From an uncultured Clostridium sp. (GTDB taxonomy: Bacteria > Bacillota > Clostridia > TANB77 > CAG-508), in the NCBI GenBank assembly GCA_947570695.1, contig CANOVB010000002.1:1-64000 (forward strand): a DNA stretch of 64,000 nt, given 5' to 3'. Both the position numbers and the translations under genes were made by a program. Shown here in pieces: positions 1-8,598 of this stretch. Within the stretch, counting starts at the first letter, position 1; each line of letters starts with the position of its first letter. Below the pieces are notes generated by a model, which worked only from the letters and a program-made list of their open reading frames with translations, did no database searches and had not been told where the DNA came from.

Positions 1-85
1 TAAAGTATACCATAACTCTTTTTTATTATGGTCTACTAAACGGGGTGCATTTCATTAAAAATCTGCTCTTTTAAATTATTAATAT

Positions 86-319
86 TTAATTATTCTTACT
101 AAAAAAATCATTTACAACTATTTCCATACATGTATTGTAAATTTTATCTGCCTCACTTTCAGATACATTTAATTTTTCAATAAAATCTCTTTTTATTTTT
201 TCTTTACTTTTTCTTCCGACAATGCCATTTTTATCTAAAATATCATATATAATATTACATTCAAGAGTACTTCTATTAATATTTTCTACTAACTTATTTA
301 TTATTTTATCTTTATTCAT
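86..319 (-). CDS. Small hypothetical protein downstream of the XRE regulator
   Basis: A 77-residue lysine/glutamate-rich soluble protein that I do not recognise. It is predicted mostly helical with no membrane segment. The frame overlaps the end of the upstream XRE gene, so the two are probably translationally coupled. Three in-frame ATGs (331, 325, 319) are possible. I prefer 319 because a GGGA stretch lies about 7 bases before it. Its position suggests an accessory function with the regulator, but nothing in the sequence gives an activity. Confidence 0.6.
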   Translation of the reverse strand: MNKDKIINKLVENINRSTLECNIIYDILDKNGIVGRKSKEKIKRDFIEKLNVSESEADKIYNTCMEIVVNDFFSKNN

Positions 320-1250
320 TTTCATTCCCATACATCTTACCTCTTGAGTCTAATTGAATTTCGTATCCATATTCAAAAATATATGATATCCCAAATAAGA
401 ATAATATTTGTATTACATCAAAAAGTTCAAAACCTACATCTAAATCAGATACTAATATACTTTCAAATATAAATCCTCCTCCAGTTGGTAAAATTAATGC
501 TATAATCATAATTTTTGCCATTTCTTTTATATATCTAACATTCTCTAATGTAAATGGTGTATCACCTTGATTTATATTTATAAATAATTTTTCTAATCTA
601 CTAAATGTCATTCTATATAAGACTATACAAACTATTAAACATCCAAATCCAAACTCTAAAAAAGCTATTATTTTCCCTTTAGAATTATTTTCTAATACAT
701 TTTTCATTTGCAAAATTGTATCTTGATCTTTTGCATCTGCAATTAAAGTATTATTTACTCTTAACTCTAAGCTTATACCATCATTTGATTTTTCTTCTGT
801 TATAGTTATTTTATCATCTATTCTTGTACCTTTAAATACAATCATATTATTTTTTAATTCTATATTACCTATAAATATTGGTGTAACTATTAATAAAAAT
901 ATTATAATTGGAATTGGTATTGTTGTAAAAATCTTTCCAATTCTCGCAAGTATATAAATTGACTTACTTATTCCTTTAATCCTTTTTTGCTTTTCTTCTT
1001 TAAATTTAACTACATTCATCTTTATTTCTTCATCTAATGAATTTATATCTGTTAGACTTTCTTGTACTAATTCATTAATATTACAATGAAATATCTTACA
1101 CAAAGACATAATATTGTTCATCGTAGGATAGCTTTCACCTCTTTCCCATTTTGATATGCTTTGCCTTGATACCTCAACTTTTTCTGCTAGACTTTCTTGT
1201 GACATCTTTTTCAATTTCCTTAAATTTTGTAAATTATCTCCAAACTTCAT
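312..1250 (-). CDS. XRE-family regulator fused to a DUF2975-like membrane domain
   Basis: 312 residues. Residues 1-65 are a Cro/C1-type helix-turn-helix (LAEKVEVSRQSISKWERGES is the recognition region). A charged linker follows, then hydrophobic segments near residues 105-125 and 195-215 and two more in the last 80 residues. The end (SYIFEYGYEIQLDS) resembles the C-terminus of small DUF2975 membrane proteins, which usually sit beside, not fused to, an XRE regulator. It therefore looks like a one-piece membrane-tethered sensor-regulator. The start is set by AGGAGG ten bases before the ATG. Twin inverted repeats lie just upstream and are likely autoregulatory operators. HTH certain; signal unknown. 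Confidence 0.85.
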   Translation of the reverse strand: MKFGDNLQNLRKLKKMSQESLAEKVEVSRQSISKWERGESYPTMNNIMSLCKIFHCNINELVQESLTDINSLDEEIKMNVVKFKEEKQKRIKGISKSIYILARIGKIFTTIPIPIIIFLLIVTPIFIGNIELKNNMIVFKGTRIDDKITITEEKSNDGISLELRVNNTLIADAKDQDTILQMKNVLENNSKGKIIAFLEFGFGCLIVCIVLYRMTFSRLEKLFININQGDTPFTLENVRYIKEMAKIMIIALILPTGGGFIFESILVSDLDVGFELFDVIQILFLFGISYIFEYGYEIQLDSRGKMYGNENE

Positions 1251-1303
1251 TAGATTACTTCCTCCTTGTAGTTAATTTTAGGATTTTTTTTACTTCTTTT
1301 CTA

Positions 1304-1365
1304 GCAACTTTCAGTTGCATATTAAATTTTTTATATAATTTTTCTTATTGCAAACCTTTAGTTGC
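1304..1365. promoter_or_regulatory. Twin inverted repeats, probable XRE operators
   Basis: Two related dyads of the form GCAACT-N3/4-AGTTGC lie at 1304-1318 (perfect 6-bp arms) and 1350-1365 (imperfect), about 47 bp centre to centre, upstream of the XRE gene. Paired dyads at the promoter of an XRE gene usually mean autoregulation. No clean -35/-10 pair was identified between them. Confidence 0.45.
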
Positions 1366-1373
1366 ATTTATAA

Positions 1374-1577
1374 TTATATCTTTTTAAAAATTACTGTTTT
1401 CTCTTTCATTGATATTTTACCTACTTCATATCCATATTCCTTTGCTTCTTTTTTATAAGTTAAAAAAGAATGATCTATTCCAAAACCTAAAATATCCTCA
1501 ATTTCCTTATAAGATAATTTATAATTTTCTTTATTATTATTTTTTAAATATTTCCACAATGGTTCATATTTACTCAT
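1374..1577 (-). CDS. Small conserved hypothetical protein
   Basis: 67 residues beginning SKYEPLWKYLK, with a central LSYKEIEDILGF motif and a lysine-rich end. This pattern of an N-terminal 'xPLWxYL' and an 'EIExILG' helix is typical of small uncharacterised proteins in Firmicutes, possibly winged-helix-like. GGAG lies eight bases before the ATG. There are no cysteines and no membrane segment. The role is unknown. It is followed by the XRE operator region, so it probably ends its own transcript. Confidence 0.65.
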   Translation of the reverse strand: MSKYEPLWKYLKNNNKENYKLSYKEIEDILGFGIDHSFLTYKKEAKEYGYEVGKISMKEKTVIFKKI

Positions 1578-1616
1578 AATTCAAATTCTCCTACATAAAA
1601 TTATTTTATTTCAATC

Positions 1617-2021
1617 TTAAAATGAGTACATTTGTTGATATTCTTCTATTGTATATACTTTATCACTATCTGGTAATGTAACAAAAGAATAAGCATAATT
1701 TTCTTTAGCAATATCAATTATATTATGTATTGTATTTACTGAACCACGTTTTGTAATTTCAATAATCAATTCATTACTTCCCCAATGGGTTGTCCTACTA
1801 GTAGTATTAATATAACTAAATTTATAGTTTCCTTGTTCATTATTTATTTTATAAACATATGTCTGATAAGTTATTTCTCCAGCCCCGCCATGAAATACAG
1901 CTATATATCCATCTGGAATTTCATTATCATTCACAACATATTTCATAAAAATAAATATAAATATAATACAAATAGCAATTATAATACTTATAACTAACCA
2001 AAATACCTTTTTGCTTTTCAT
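1617..2021 (-). CDS. Membrane-anchored hypothetical protein
   Basis: 134 residues. The N-terminus is a basic start (MKSKK) followed by a single hydrophobic helix at about 7-29, with no lipobox cysteine, so it is probably a type II membrane anchor. The remaining 105 residues are predicted extracytoplasmic and beta-rich, with a GGAGEITYQTYVYK stretch near the beginning. The start follows AAGGAGAT. It lies 17 bases downstream of another membrane protein and is probably co-transcribed with it. Family not recognised. Confidence 0.65.
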   Translation of the reverse strand: MKSKKVFWLVISIIIAICIIFIFIFMKYVVNDNEIPDGYIAVFHGGAGEITYQTYVYKINNEQGNYKFSYINTTSRTTHWGSNELIIEITKRGSVNTIHNIIDIAKENYAYSFVTLPDSDKVYTIEEYQQMYSF

Positions 2022-2038
2022 AAAAATATCTCCTTAAA

Positions 2039-2473
2039 TTACAAAAATTTAAGTATTCCATAAGAAATAAATGGACTTATATATATTGCTAAATATATTA
2101 ATGTTATCCAAGGTTGATAATCAATATAAAATTCTTTAAAAGTTAAAGACCATGGATGTTTAATTAATACCCATCCTATTACATCAAATATTACTGTTAT
2201 AGTTCCCCAAATAATTGATGTATAAATAACATTAGATACAGTTATAGTTTCTAGTCCATTTAAATATAAATATGCAAATATAGGAAATATAATTATATTA
2301 TATAAAGGATGCCAAGGCTTAGTTTTTTCATATCCCTCACCCATACCTTGACTATCCTTCATTGATTTCATCTTTAAAACTACAATATTAAAAATAGTAT
2401 GTAAAATTCCTATACTTGTAACAACAAAATATGCAATCCAATAAAATAGCATAGATATTCCAAAATTTTCCAT
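2039..2473 (-). CDS. Polytopic membrane protein of unknown function
   Basis: 144 residues with four hydrophobic helices (about 5-28, 58-75, 80-105 and 122-142). A conserved-looking KTKPWHPLYN motif sits between the first two. AGGAGAG lies six bases before the ATG. It lies 13 bases after the GuaD-like deaminase and probably forms an operon with it and the downstream anchored protein. No family recognised. Confidence 0.65.
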   Translation of the reverse strand: MENFGISMLFYWIAYFVVTSIGILHTIFNIVVLKMKSMKDSQGMGEGYEKTKPWHPLYNIIIFPIFAYLYLNGLETITVSNVIYTSIIWGTITVIFDVIGWVLIKHPWSLTFKEFYIDYQPWITLIYLAIYISPFISYGILKFL

Positions 2474-2486
2474 TTTTCTCTCCTAT

Positions 2487-2963
2487 TTAATAAATTATTT
2501 TATCATCTTTATTTTCAAATTCTTTAAATTCCTTTATTGTTTCTGTTTTATCTATATTTATTAATTCTAAAACATCTTTATCTTGTATATTTTTAGATAA
2601 ATTTTCAATATAATTATAAATAAAATCATCTCTAAATCCAATCTTTTTAGCATCTTCTTTTGTATTACCATAGTAAACTATTTTAATATTAGACCAAATA
2701 ATTGCAGATAAACACATAGGGCATGGATAACAGGAAGTATATAATTCACAGTCCTTTAAATCATATGAATTAATGTTTTTAGCTGCATCCCTTATAGCCA
2801 TTATCTCAGCATGTGCAGTTGGATCATTATTTAATATAACATTGTTTGAACCCTTACCAATTATCTCAGCATTTTTCACTATACAAGCTCCAAATGGTCC
2901 TCCTGCATTAGTAGTTAAATTTCTTTTTGCTAATTCTCTTGCTATTTTCATATACTTATTCAT
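2487..2963 (-). CDS. guaD: Nucleoside/guanine deaminase (GuaD-like)
   Basis: 158-residue zinc deaminase of the CMP/dCMP deaminase fold. The zinc site is complete: H51 and E53 in DPTAHAEIM (E53 is the proton shuttle) and C81/C84 in CYPCPMC. The GGPFGACIV opening, the acidic 'GFRDDFIY' region and the length match bacterial guanine deaminase more closely than tRNA adenosine deaminase TadA. It would hydrolyse guanine to xanthine in the cytoplasm for purine salvage. It heads a three-gene minus-strand unit. Exact substrate is inferred from similarity. Confidence 0.85.
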   Translation of the reverse strand: MNKYMKIARELAKRNLTTNAGGPFGACIVKNAEIIGKGSNNVILNNDPTAHAEIMAIRDAAKNINSYDLKDCELYTSCYPCPMCLSAIIWSNIKIVYYGNTKEDAKKIGFRDDFIYNYIENLSKNIQDKDVLELINIDKTETIKEFKEFENKDDKIIY

Positions 2964-3090
2964 TTTTTCCCCTTAACACAATTCTTTTAAAATTATAACA
3001 TAACACACATTACTTTAAAAGTTCTCTATTTATATTTCCTATTCAAAAGCACTCTTTACGTTTATTAAATAAAGTATAAATGGAATATTT

Positions 3091-3128
3091 AATTTTAAAA
3101 AAAGTTTATAATATCATTATAAACTTTT
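3091..3128 (-). terminator. Terminator embedded in the hydrolase 3' end
   Basis: A 15-bp A/T-rich stem (AAAAAAGTTTATAAT with ATTATAAACTTTTTT, loop GAT) followed by a U run. The stem encodes the last codons of the hydrolase and the tail contains its stop codon. Confidence 0.6.
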
Positions 3129-3986
3129 TTATTATCTTTTTCTGCTAAGATTTCATGTCTCATATTTTTATAATCAATTCTTTTAATTTTATTAAAACCA
3201 GCTTCAAATAAAACTTTATATGAATCGTCTGCTCCTCTATTTCCTCCTATGCATGGATCATCTAATCCTCTTACTAATAATAATTCCATATCCTTATTTA
3301 CATTATGATACATTTCAGGCTTGTGCATCATTACTACAAGATGAAATAAATCATTATATGCAGAACAAGTAAAACCAATTCCACAATATGGATCTTCAAT
3401 ATAAGATTTTACACTTGCCTCATTATAACATATCCAATCATACTTGGTTTTTGGCTTTTTTATTAAATGGTTAAAAGTATCTTTACTCACATCTAAAATA
3501 AATTTTGATTTATATTTTGGTCCATGTATAGCTGTCATTAAATTAGTAAAGAGAATTCCTGTATATGCTGCTTTTTGGTAATTTGGATAACCAGAAAGTA
3601 CAACTTTTTTATATGCTTTTGAATTTTCTTGAAGAAGCACACGTGCTATAATTGATCCCATAGAATGTGCAAATAAATCAATATCAAGATTTGGAAAATA
3701 TTTTTTTATAAAATTTGTTATAAATTTTTGGTCTTCTATTAACTCTAAATATCCTTCTTTTTCTTTAAAATACCCTAAATCTTTGCATGATTTTCCATGT
3801 CCTCTCATATCTGAACTTACAACTGAAAAACCATTTTCATTTAAAACTTTTATAAATTTTTCATAGCGCCCTTGATGTTCTTCCATTCCATGAATAACTT
3901 GTACAACTGCTTTTGCTTTTTGTACTTCAAATATATGCAGCTCTAAATTATACCCGATCTCTCGCTTTAATAAATTGTTTTTTCAA
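3095..3986 (-). CDS. Alpha/beta hydrolase (monoacylglycerol lipase-like), +1 shift at CGG
   Basis: A serine hydrolase of the lysophospholipase/MGL group. Numbering from the internal ATG at 3886: nucleophile S75 in AHSMGS, acid in RGLDDPC, histidine in MRHEIL. The gene's natural 5' end is a TTG at 3986 with AGAGGTG upstream. That frame reads KKQFIKARD and then CGG GTA TAA. Skipping one C moves to GGG TAT, giving ARD-GYNLELHIFEV and then VIHGMEEHQG, the normal family N-terminus with the oxyanion HG motif. Translation from the internal ATG alone would lose that strand. Either a +1 recoding event, a sequencing insertion, or a recent pseudogene. Confidence 0.75.
3954..3956 (-). other. CGG codon at +1 frameshift junction (site 1)
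   Basis: First frame reads AGA GAT CGG GTA TAA. Dropping the C of CGG gives GAT GGG TAT AAT, which continues the hydrolase. The local pattern matches sites 2 and 3 (11778 and 38506). Confidence 0.6.
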
Positions 3987-4053
3987 ATTTAAACACCTCT
4001 ATTTGCAAATTTCATACTATATATAATTATGTCTTTTTTTTAATAAATTAAAC

Positions 4054-4081
4054 AAAAAAAGTCGAAATTTTCGACTTTTTT
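4054..4081. terminator. Bidirectional terminator downstream of exoA
   Basis: Near-perfect hairpin AAAAAGTCGAAA / TTTCGACTTTTT with A and T runs on both sides. It lies beyond the 3' end of the ExoIII gene and upstream of the hydrolase. Confidence 0.8.
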
Positions 4082-4170
4082 ATGCGATAATAATATTCTA
4101 TTTTCATGAAATAACTTTTTGTACTTGATTTATTATTTTAATTACCATTTTTGCATCCTTAAACTGTTTC

Positions 4171-4938
4171 TTAAAAATCAATATCTAATTCTATAGGACA
4201 ATGATCACTTCCCATTACTTTTGAATGAATTTTAGCATCTATAATATTTTCTTTTATTCTATCAGAAGTAATAAAATAATCTATCCTCCACCCTATGTTT
4301 TTCTCTCTAGCTCTTCCCATATATGACCACCAAGAATAACTATCATCTTTGTCCGGATATTTATATCTGAACGTGTCTACAAAACCTGAATTTAGTAATT
4401 CTGTCATTTTATCTCTTTCTTCGTACGTAAAGCCTGAATTTCCCACATTTGATTTAGCATTTTTTATATCTATTTCATTATGAGCTACATTTAAATCTCC
4501 ACAATATATAACTGGTTTTACTTTATCTAATCTGTTTAAATATTCTCTAACTTTGTCTTCCCAAATCATTCTGTATGGAAGTCTTTCTAATTCTCTTTTA
4601 GAATTTGGAGTATAACAATTTACAAAGTAATAATTTTCAAATTCTAATGTAATTAATCTTCCTTCATTATCATGTTCTTTTATTCCTAATCCATAGTTAA
4701 CACTTATTGGTTCTTTTTTAGTGAAAACTGCAGTTCCTGAATATCCCTTTTTCTCTGCACTATTCCAATATTGGTAATAGCCTTCAAATATTGCATCCAT
4801 AAATATATCTTTTTGTTCTAACTGCATTTTAGTTTCTTGGAGACAAAATATGTCTGCATTTATTTCATCAAAAAACTCTTTAAATCCTTTATTTACAATA
4901 GCTCTTAATCCATTAACATTCCAAGATATAAGTTTCAT
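4171..4938 (-). CDS. exoA: Exodeoxyribonuclease III
   Basis: 255-residue Mg-dependent AP endonuclease/3' exonuclease of base-excision repair (EEP fold). Motifs in order: ISWNVNGLRA with the metal-binding Asn, CLQETKM (Glu), YCGDLNVAHNEID (Asp/Asn catalytic), SYSWWSYMGRAR, WRIDYF, and GSDHCPIEL with the catalytic Asp-His. The length is standard. A further in-frame ATG at 4950 overlaps the GGGAGG ribosome site, so the ATG at 4938 (MKLISWNV) is the start. It is monocistronic, with a strong terminator downstream. Confidence 0.96.
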   Translation of the reverse strand: MKLISWNVNGLRAIVNKGFKEFFDEINADIFCLQETKMQLEQKDIFMDAIFEGYYQYWNSAEKKGYSGTAVFTKKEPISVNYGLGIKEHDNEGRLITLEFENYYFVNCYTPNSKRELERLPYRMIWEDKVREYLNRLDKVKPVIYCGDLNVAHNEIDIKNAKSNVGNSGFTYEERDKMTELLNSGFVDTFRYKYPDKDDSYSWWSYMGRAREKNIGWRIDYFITSDRIKENIIDAKIHSKVMGSDHCPIELDIDF

Positions 4939-5001
4939 TTTTCCTCCCATTTATATAAATATATAATAACAAATTACATTTTTTAAATTTTTTATAACTT
5001 T

Positions 5002-5703
5002 TTAGTCACATTTAACTAAATCTTTAACAACTTCTCCTGCAATTATTAATCCTGCGACAGCCGGAACAAAAGATATACTTGCTGGTATCTGCTTTTTTCC
5101 TTCTTCGCTTTCAAATTTTTTTACTGGCTCTTCTCTTGAATATACAACTTTTAATTTTTTTATTCCTTTTAATCTTAGTTCTTTTCTTATTACTTTAGCA
5201 AGTGGACATACTTCTGTTTTATAAATATCTGTTACCTCAAATCTAGTTGGATCTAGCTTATTTCCAGTTCCCATACTTGATATAATTGGAATATTTAACT
5301 TATCTGCACGTATTACAAGTTCAATTTTTGCTGTAACAGTATCTATTGCATCTATAATATAATCTACACTTTCATCTAATATTTCTTTGCTTTCTGGCAT
5401 AAAAAATTCTTCATAAGTTTCTACTTCTGCATCTGGATTTATTTCAAGAATTCTTTGTTTGCAAACTTCAACTTTAGCTTTTCCAACTGTTTTATGCGTA
5501 GCAATTATTTGTCTATTTATATTACTTAAGGTAATTTTATCATTATCTATTAATATAAATTTTCCTACGCCTGCTCTTGCAAGCCCCTCTACCACATAAG
5601 ATCCTACTCCACCAATCCCAAATATTGCTACTTTTGACTTAATTAACTTTTCTACTTTTTCTTTACCAATTAGTAATTCCGTTCTTGAAAACTGTTCTTT
5701 CAT
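5002..5703 (-). CDS. tcdA: tRNA threonylcarbamoyladenosine dehydratase
   Basis: 233-residue E1-like (ThiF/MoeB/HesA) protein. It has the ATP-binding loop FGIGGVGSYVVEGLARAG, then LIDNDKITLSNINRQ, then the TcdA-type region SSMGTGNKLDPTRF and TEVCPLAKVIRKELR. In E. coli TcdA cyclises t6A to ct6A at position 37 of ANN-decoding tRNAs. Start chosen at 5703 because AGAGGTGAAA precedes that ATG; the longer frame would put the SD inside the gene. It ends with a GLIIAGEVVKDL helix typical of the family. Confidence 0.93.
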   Translation of the reverse strand: MKEQFSRTELLIGKEKVEKLIKSKVAIFGIGGVGSYVVEGLARAGVGKFILIDNDKITLSNINRQIIATHKTVGKAKVEVCKQRILEINPDAEVETYEEFFMPESKEILDESVDYIIDAIDTVTAKIELVIRADKLNIPIISSMGTGNKLDPTRFEVTDIYKTEVCPLAKVIRKELRLKGIKKLKVVYSREEPVKKFESEEGKKQIPASISFVPAVAGLIIAGEVVKDLVKCD

Positions 5704-5792
5704 TTTTTCACCTCTAGTCATATTTATATCAAAAAAGCAGATAACTTTCAACTTATTATCTACTTTCTTTCTTTTATTATTTTCTAAACAAA

Positions 5793-5996
5793 TTAATTTG
5801 TAAAAAAATCTAATATGTTCATTCCAGCATCTGTTTCTGTTTTATAAATTTCTGTATATCCACATTTAGTACAACTAACTGTTACAAACTTTTTATTTTG
5901 AACGTCAAATATCTTAGCAAAATTTCCTCCAGTTGCTTGAAATTGATCTTTTTCAAATTCTTCATTTCCACATTTCACACATTTCCATTCTGACAT
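5793..5996 (-). CDS. Zinc-ribbon nucleic-acid-binding-like protein
   Basis: 67 residues with two CxxC knuckles (CVKCGN at 6-11 and CTKCGYTE at 42-49) forming one zinc ribbon. The spacer includes FQATGGNFAKIFD. This matches small 'zinc ribbon, predicted nucleic-acid-binding' proteins widespread in Firmicutes. No catalytic residues. A clear SD (AGGAGG) precedes the ATG. Cellular role unknown. Confidence 0.85.
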   Translation of the reverse strand: MSEWKCVKCGNEEFEKDQFQATGGNFAKIFDVQNKKFVTVSCTKCGYTEIYKTETDAGMNILDFFTN

Positions 5997-6057
5997 AATA
6001 AATTCCTCCTTTATTTAATTATACTATTATTATATCAAAATTTATATTAAGAATTTC

Positions 6058-6615
6058 TTAAACTAATTTATTGCCATCACTAAACGCTTGCCCAACCTTT
6101 TTTGTAACTTCATAATATCCATGAGTAAATGGGTCATATGCAATAGTTTTCATTTTTTCAAAATCCGGATTTCCTTTCTCATCTAGATATTCTTCATCAA
6201 TAGAAAGATTTACAATCTCTCCTAATACTCCATATTCTCCATCTATTTCTACTGCTTTACATTCCATACAAACTGGATAGTTTTCTATTATTGGAGCATT
6301 TACATGTTCACTTTTTACAGCTTTCATTCCTGTTCTTTCAAATTTATCTTTTACATTATTTCCTGAAGCAATTCCAAAATAATCTGATTCTTTTACTGTT
6401 TCAGTAGTTGCCAAAGATACTGTAAAACACCCTGTTCTTCTAATATTTTGTGTTGTTTTATGTCCTTCACTAATATTTAATTTTATTTGTGTAAAATCAT
6501 AAGCCATTCCCCAAGCTGCATTCATAACATCAATACTCCCATCTTCATTATAAGTTGCTATCATCAAAACAGGCATTGGAAATATTGCTGGTACAATTTT
6601 TAAGTCTTTTCTCAT
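6058..6615 (-). CDS. Flavin reductase-like FMN-binding protein
   Basis: 185 residues of the split-barrel flavin reductase/flavoredoxin family. Diagnostic parts: PMPVLMIATYNEDG at the start, NAAWGMAYDFTQIKLNIS, then HKTTQNIRRTGCFTVSLA, the FMN phosphate-binding region. It binds FMN and probably passes electrons from NAD(P)H or ferredoxin to a partner. It lies 30 bases downstream of a flavodoxin gene in the same direction, which suggests a shared redox unit. Confidence 0.88.
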   Translation of the reverse strand: MRKDLKIVPAIFPMPVLMIATYNEDGSIDVMNAAWGMAYDFTQIKLNISEGHKTTQNIRRTGCFTVSLATTETVKESDYFGIASGNNVKDKFERTGMKAVKSEHVNAPIIENYPVCMECKAVEIDGEYGVLGEIVNLSIDEEYLDEKGNPDFEKMKTIAYDPFTHGYYEVTKKVGQAFSDGNKLV

Positions 6616-6645
6616 TCAAAATTCCTCCTTTATTTATATTATAAA

Positions 6646-7335
6646 TTATTTTATAGTATCTATCCAATCATTTATTTCTTCATCTGTTGCATTAGATTTG
6701 AAACGATGTCCATCTTTCCATTCTCCTCCATTTGCTTCTTCTTCAAGTAGTTTTCCACTCTGTCCTAAACCTGATGAACTTGATGTACAGAATGGAATTA
6801 CTGTTTTACCATTAAAATCATTTGCTTTTACAAAAGTATCTACTGTCCAACTTGCAACTCCCCACCAAATTGGATAACCAATTAATACTGTATCATATTC
6901 ATCCCAGTTATCTACTTTATCTTTTTCTAATTTTACATTTCTCAAAGCATCATCTTCATGCTCTTTTGATACTCTTGAATTGTTATCTGTCCAGTCTAAA
7001 TCTTCTGATGTATATTTATCTTCTGGTATAATCTCAAAAATATCTGCATTTAACTTATCTGCAATTTTTTCTGCAACAGCTTTTGTATGGTTTTGTGCTG
7101 AAAAATATACTACTATTGTTTTTCCTCCATTACTTAAATTTTCTTCACTGCTTACTTTTTGATTATTTGTTACATCTTCATCTTTCGTAACATTTTTTTC
7201 ATTTTGAGATTCTACTATATTTTGATTTGCATTTTCTTTATTTTCCTTTTGTTCTGAATTTAACATTAAATATGTTCCTATTCCTATAGCTACTATCACT
7301 ATAACAACAATAATTCCAATTACTACTTTTTTCAT
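6646..7335 (-). CDS. Membrane-anchored flavodoxin
   Basis: 229 residues. Residues 4-27 form a hydrophobic N-terminal anchor, then a roughly 45-residue Asn/Glu/Lys-rich linker, then a flavodoxin domain starting at about 73 with IVVYFSAQNHTKAVAEKI, whose SAQNHT loop binds the FMN phosphate. WWGVASW and FCTSSSSGLG mark the remaining flavin-binding loops. The domain is of the short-chain 'flavodoxin_4' type. The anchor would place it outside the membrane, like lipid-tethered flavodoxins of other anaerobes. Grouped with the flavin reductase downstream and the CMD-cupin protein upstream. Confidence 0.88.
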   Translation of the reverse strand: MKKVVIGIIVVIVIVAIGIGTYLMLNSEQKENKENANQNIVESQNEKNVTKDEDVTNNQKVSSEENLSNGGKTIVVYFSAQNHTKAVAEKIADKLNADIFEIIPEDKYTSEDLDWTDNNSRVSKEHEDDALRNVKLEKDKVDNWDEYDTVLIGYPIWWGVASWTVDTFVKANDFNGKTVIPFCTSSSSGLGQSGKLLEEEANGGEWKDGHRFKSNATDEEINDWIDTIK

Positions 7336-7378
7336 ACTAGCTCCTTTCTTATACTTTATAAAGACTTAAAATTTAAAT

Positions 7379-8116
7379 CTAAATATTATTATATTCTTCA
7401 TCTGAAACTTCTTCACACCATTCATTACTTGTATTTTCTCCTGGCACTTCAACAGCTATATGGCTAAACCAAGAATCTTTTTTAGCGCCATGCCAATGTT
7501 TAACATTAGCTGGTATAACAACTACATCGCCTGGTTTTAAACTTTGTGCTTTTTTCCCTTTTTCCTGATACCAGCCTTCTCCTTCTACACAAATTAAAAT
7601 TTGCCCTCCACCACTTGTAGCATGATGTATATGCCAATTATTTCTACATCCAGGTTCAAATGTAACATTTGCTAAAAATACTGTTGATTCTTCTTTTTCC
7701 GTTAGTGGTTTTAAATATGAATTTCCTTTAAAATATTGAGCATAAGCATCATTTGGAGCTCCCATTCCAAAGGCTCCTCCATGAACTTCTTTTATATTTT
7801 CATCTCCATATACTTCATTTATTAAAGGGAATGCACTCCAAGCTTTAGGCCATCCTGAATAGAAAGCAAGTTGTGTCACAATTTCAACTGCTTCTTCTTT
7901 TCTTACTCCATGTTTCTTTCCTAAAATAAAATGTGATTTTAATTGTGGAAATAGTCCTCCAGCCATTAATGCTGATATTGTAATCATAGATCTATCTCTT
8001 AATGATAATTTATCTTCTCTAGACCATACTTCTCCAAATAATACATCATCATTTAACTCAGCAAACTTTGGCGCTAGTTCTCCTAAATTATTTCTTCCTG
8101 CTGTTTGTTTTTCCAT
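7379..8116 (-). CDS. Carboxymuconolactone decarboxylase-cupin fusion
   Basis: 245 residues with two domains. The first (about 15-105) is an AhpD/CMD helical domain (LRDRSMITISALMAGG, LKSHFILGKKHG); it lacks the redox CxxC of AhpD. The second (about 135-235) is a cupin with metal ligands in HIHHATSGGGQ and HWHGA. Such fusions are common beside MerR-regulated aldo-keto reductases in Clostridia and are thought to act on reactive carbonyls or peroxides, without a proven substrate. Strong SD GGGAGAAAA. Confidence 0.88.
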   Translation of the reverse strand: MEKQTAGRNNLGELAPKFAELNDDVLFGEVWSREDKLSLRDRSMITISALMAGGLFPQLKSHFILGKKHGVRKEEAVEIVTQLAFYSGWPKAWSAFPLINEVYGDENIKEVHGGAFGMGAPNDAYAQYFKGNSYLKPLTEKEESTVFLANVTFEPGCRNNWHIHHATSGGGQILICVEGEGWYQEKGKKAQSLKPGDVVVIPANVKHWHGAKKDSWFSHIAVEVPGENTSNEWCEEVSDEEYNNI

Positions 8117-8158
8117 TTTATTTTCTCCCTTTCTATATTTTAAATTTATTATTAAATT

Positions 8159-8185
8159 AAAAGATTAGTTCTTGACTAATCTTTT
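8159..8185. terminator. Terminator after DUF1893 gene
   Basis: Perfect 11-bp stem AAAAGATTAGT / ACTAATCTTTT with a 5-base loop, just beyond the DUF1893 stop codon. Confidence 0.75.
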
Positions 8186-8193
8186 AATTTCTG

Positions 8194-8598
8194 TTAATTT
8201 AGCATTTCATCATAAATTTTATAAATATTTTTTTCATCTTTATATTTATTTTCCATAGGGCACATTCCAGTTTTACTATTATTTATAACATATTCAGTTA
8301 ATGTCCTATATTCGTATTTTATATGATTTTCTTCTAAAACTGGAATAGCATACTTACTTATAACATCTGCATAAATTTCTTTAACTCCTGCTACAGTTAA
8401 TATTGAGCCAGCAACTTTTCCTATCACTTTATCAGCTATTACAGCATTTTTTAAAGCTGATTTATTTTCTCTTAAAATATCTTTAATATCATTAATTCTG
8501 TTTTGATAATATTCTTTACATTTTCCATCTGAATATAAAACTACTAAACTCGCATTTTTTTCATATAATTTTTGTTTTACAATTTCTAAATTAGTCAT
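8194..8598 (-). CDS. DUF1893 domain protein
   Basis: 134 residues matching the DUF1893 family: LEIVKQKLYEKNASLVVLYSDGK, then VIADKVIGKVAGSIL and AGVKEIYADVIS, ending with a GMCPMEN cysteine motif. The fold has been likened to cytidine deaminases but the zinc ligands are incomplete and no activity is established. Its ATG overlaps the end of the ECF S-component gene, so the two are translationally coupled. This suggests a ligand-related role for the pair. Confidence 0.85.
   Translation of the reverse strand: MTNLEIVKQKLYEKNASLVVLYSDGKCKEYYQNRINDIKDILRENKSALKNAVIADKVIGKVAGSILTVAGVKEIYADVISKYAIPVLEENHIKYEYRTLTEYVINNSKTGMCPMENKYKDEKNIYKIYDEMLN

Noticed and set aside
1..85. Possible gene or site at the left edge
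   Set aside because: No start, stop or conserved motif seen; only A/T-rich intergenic-looking sequence.
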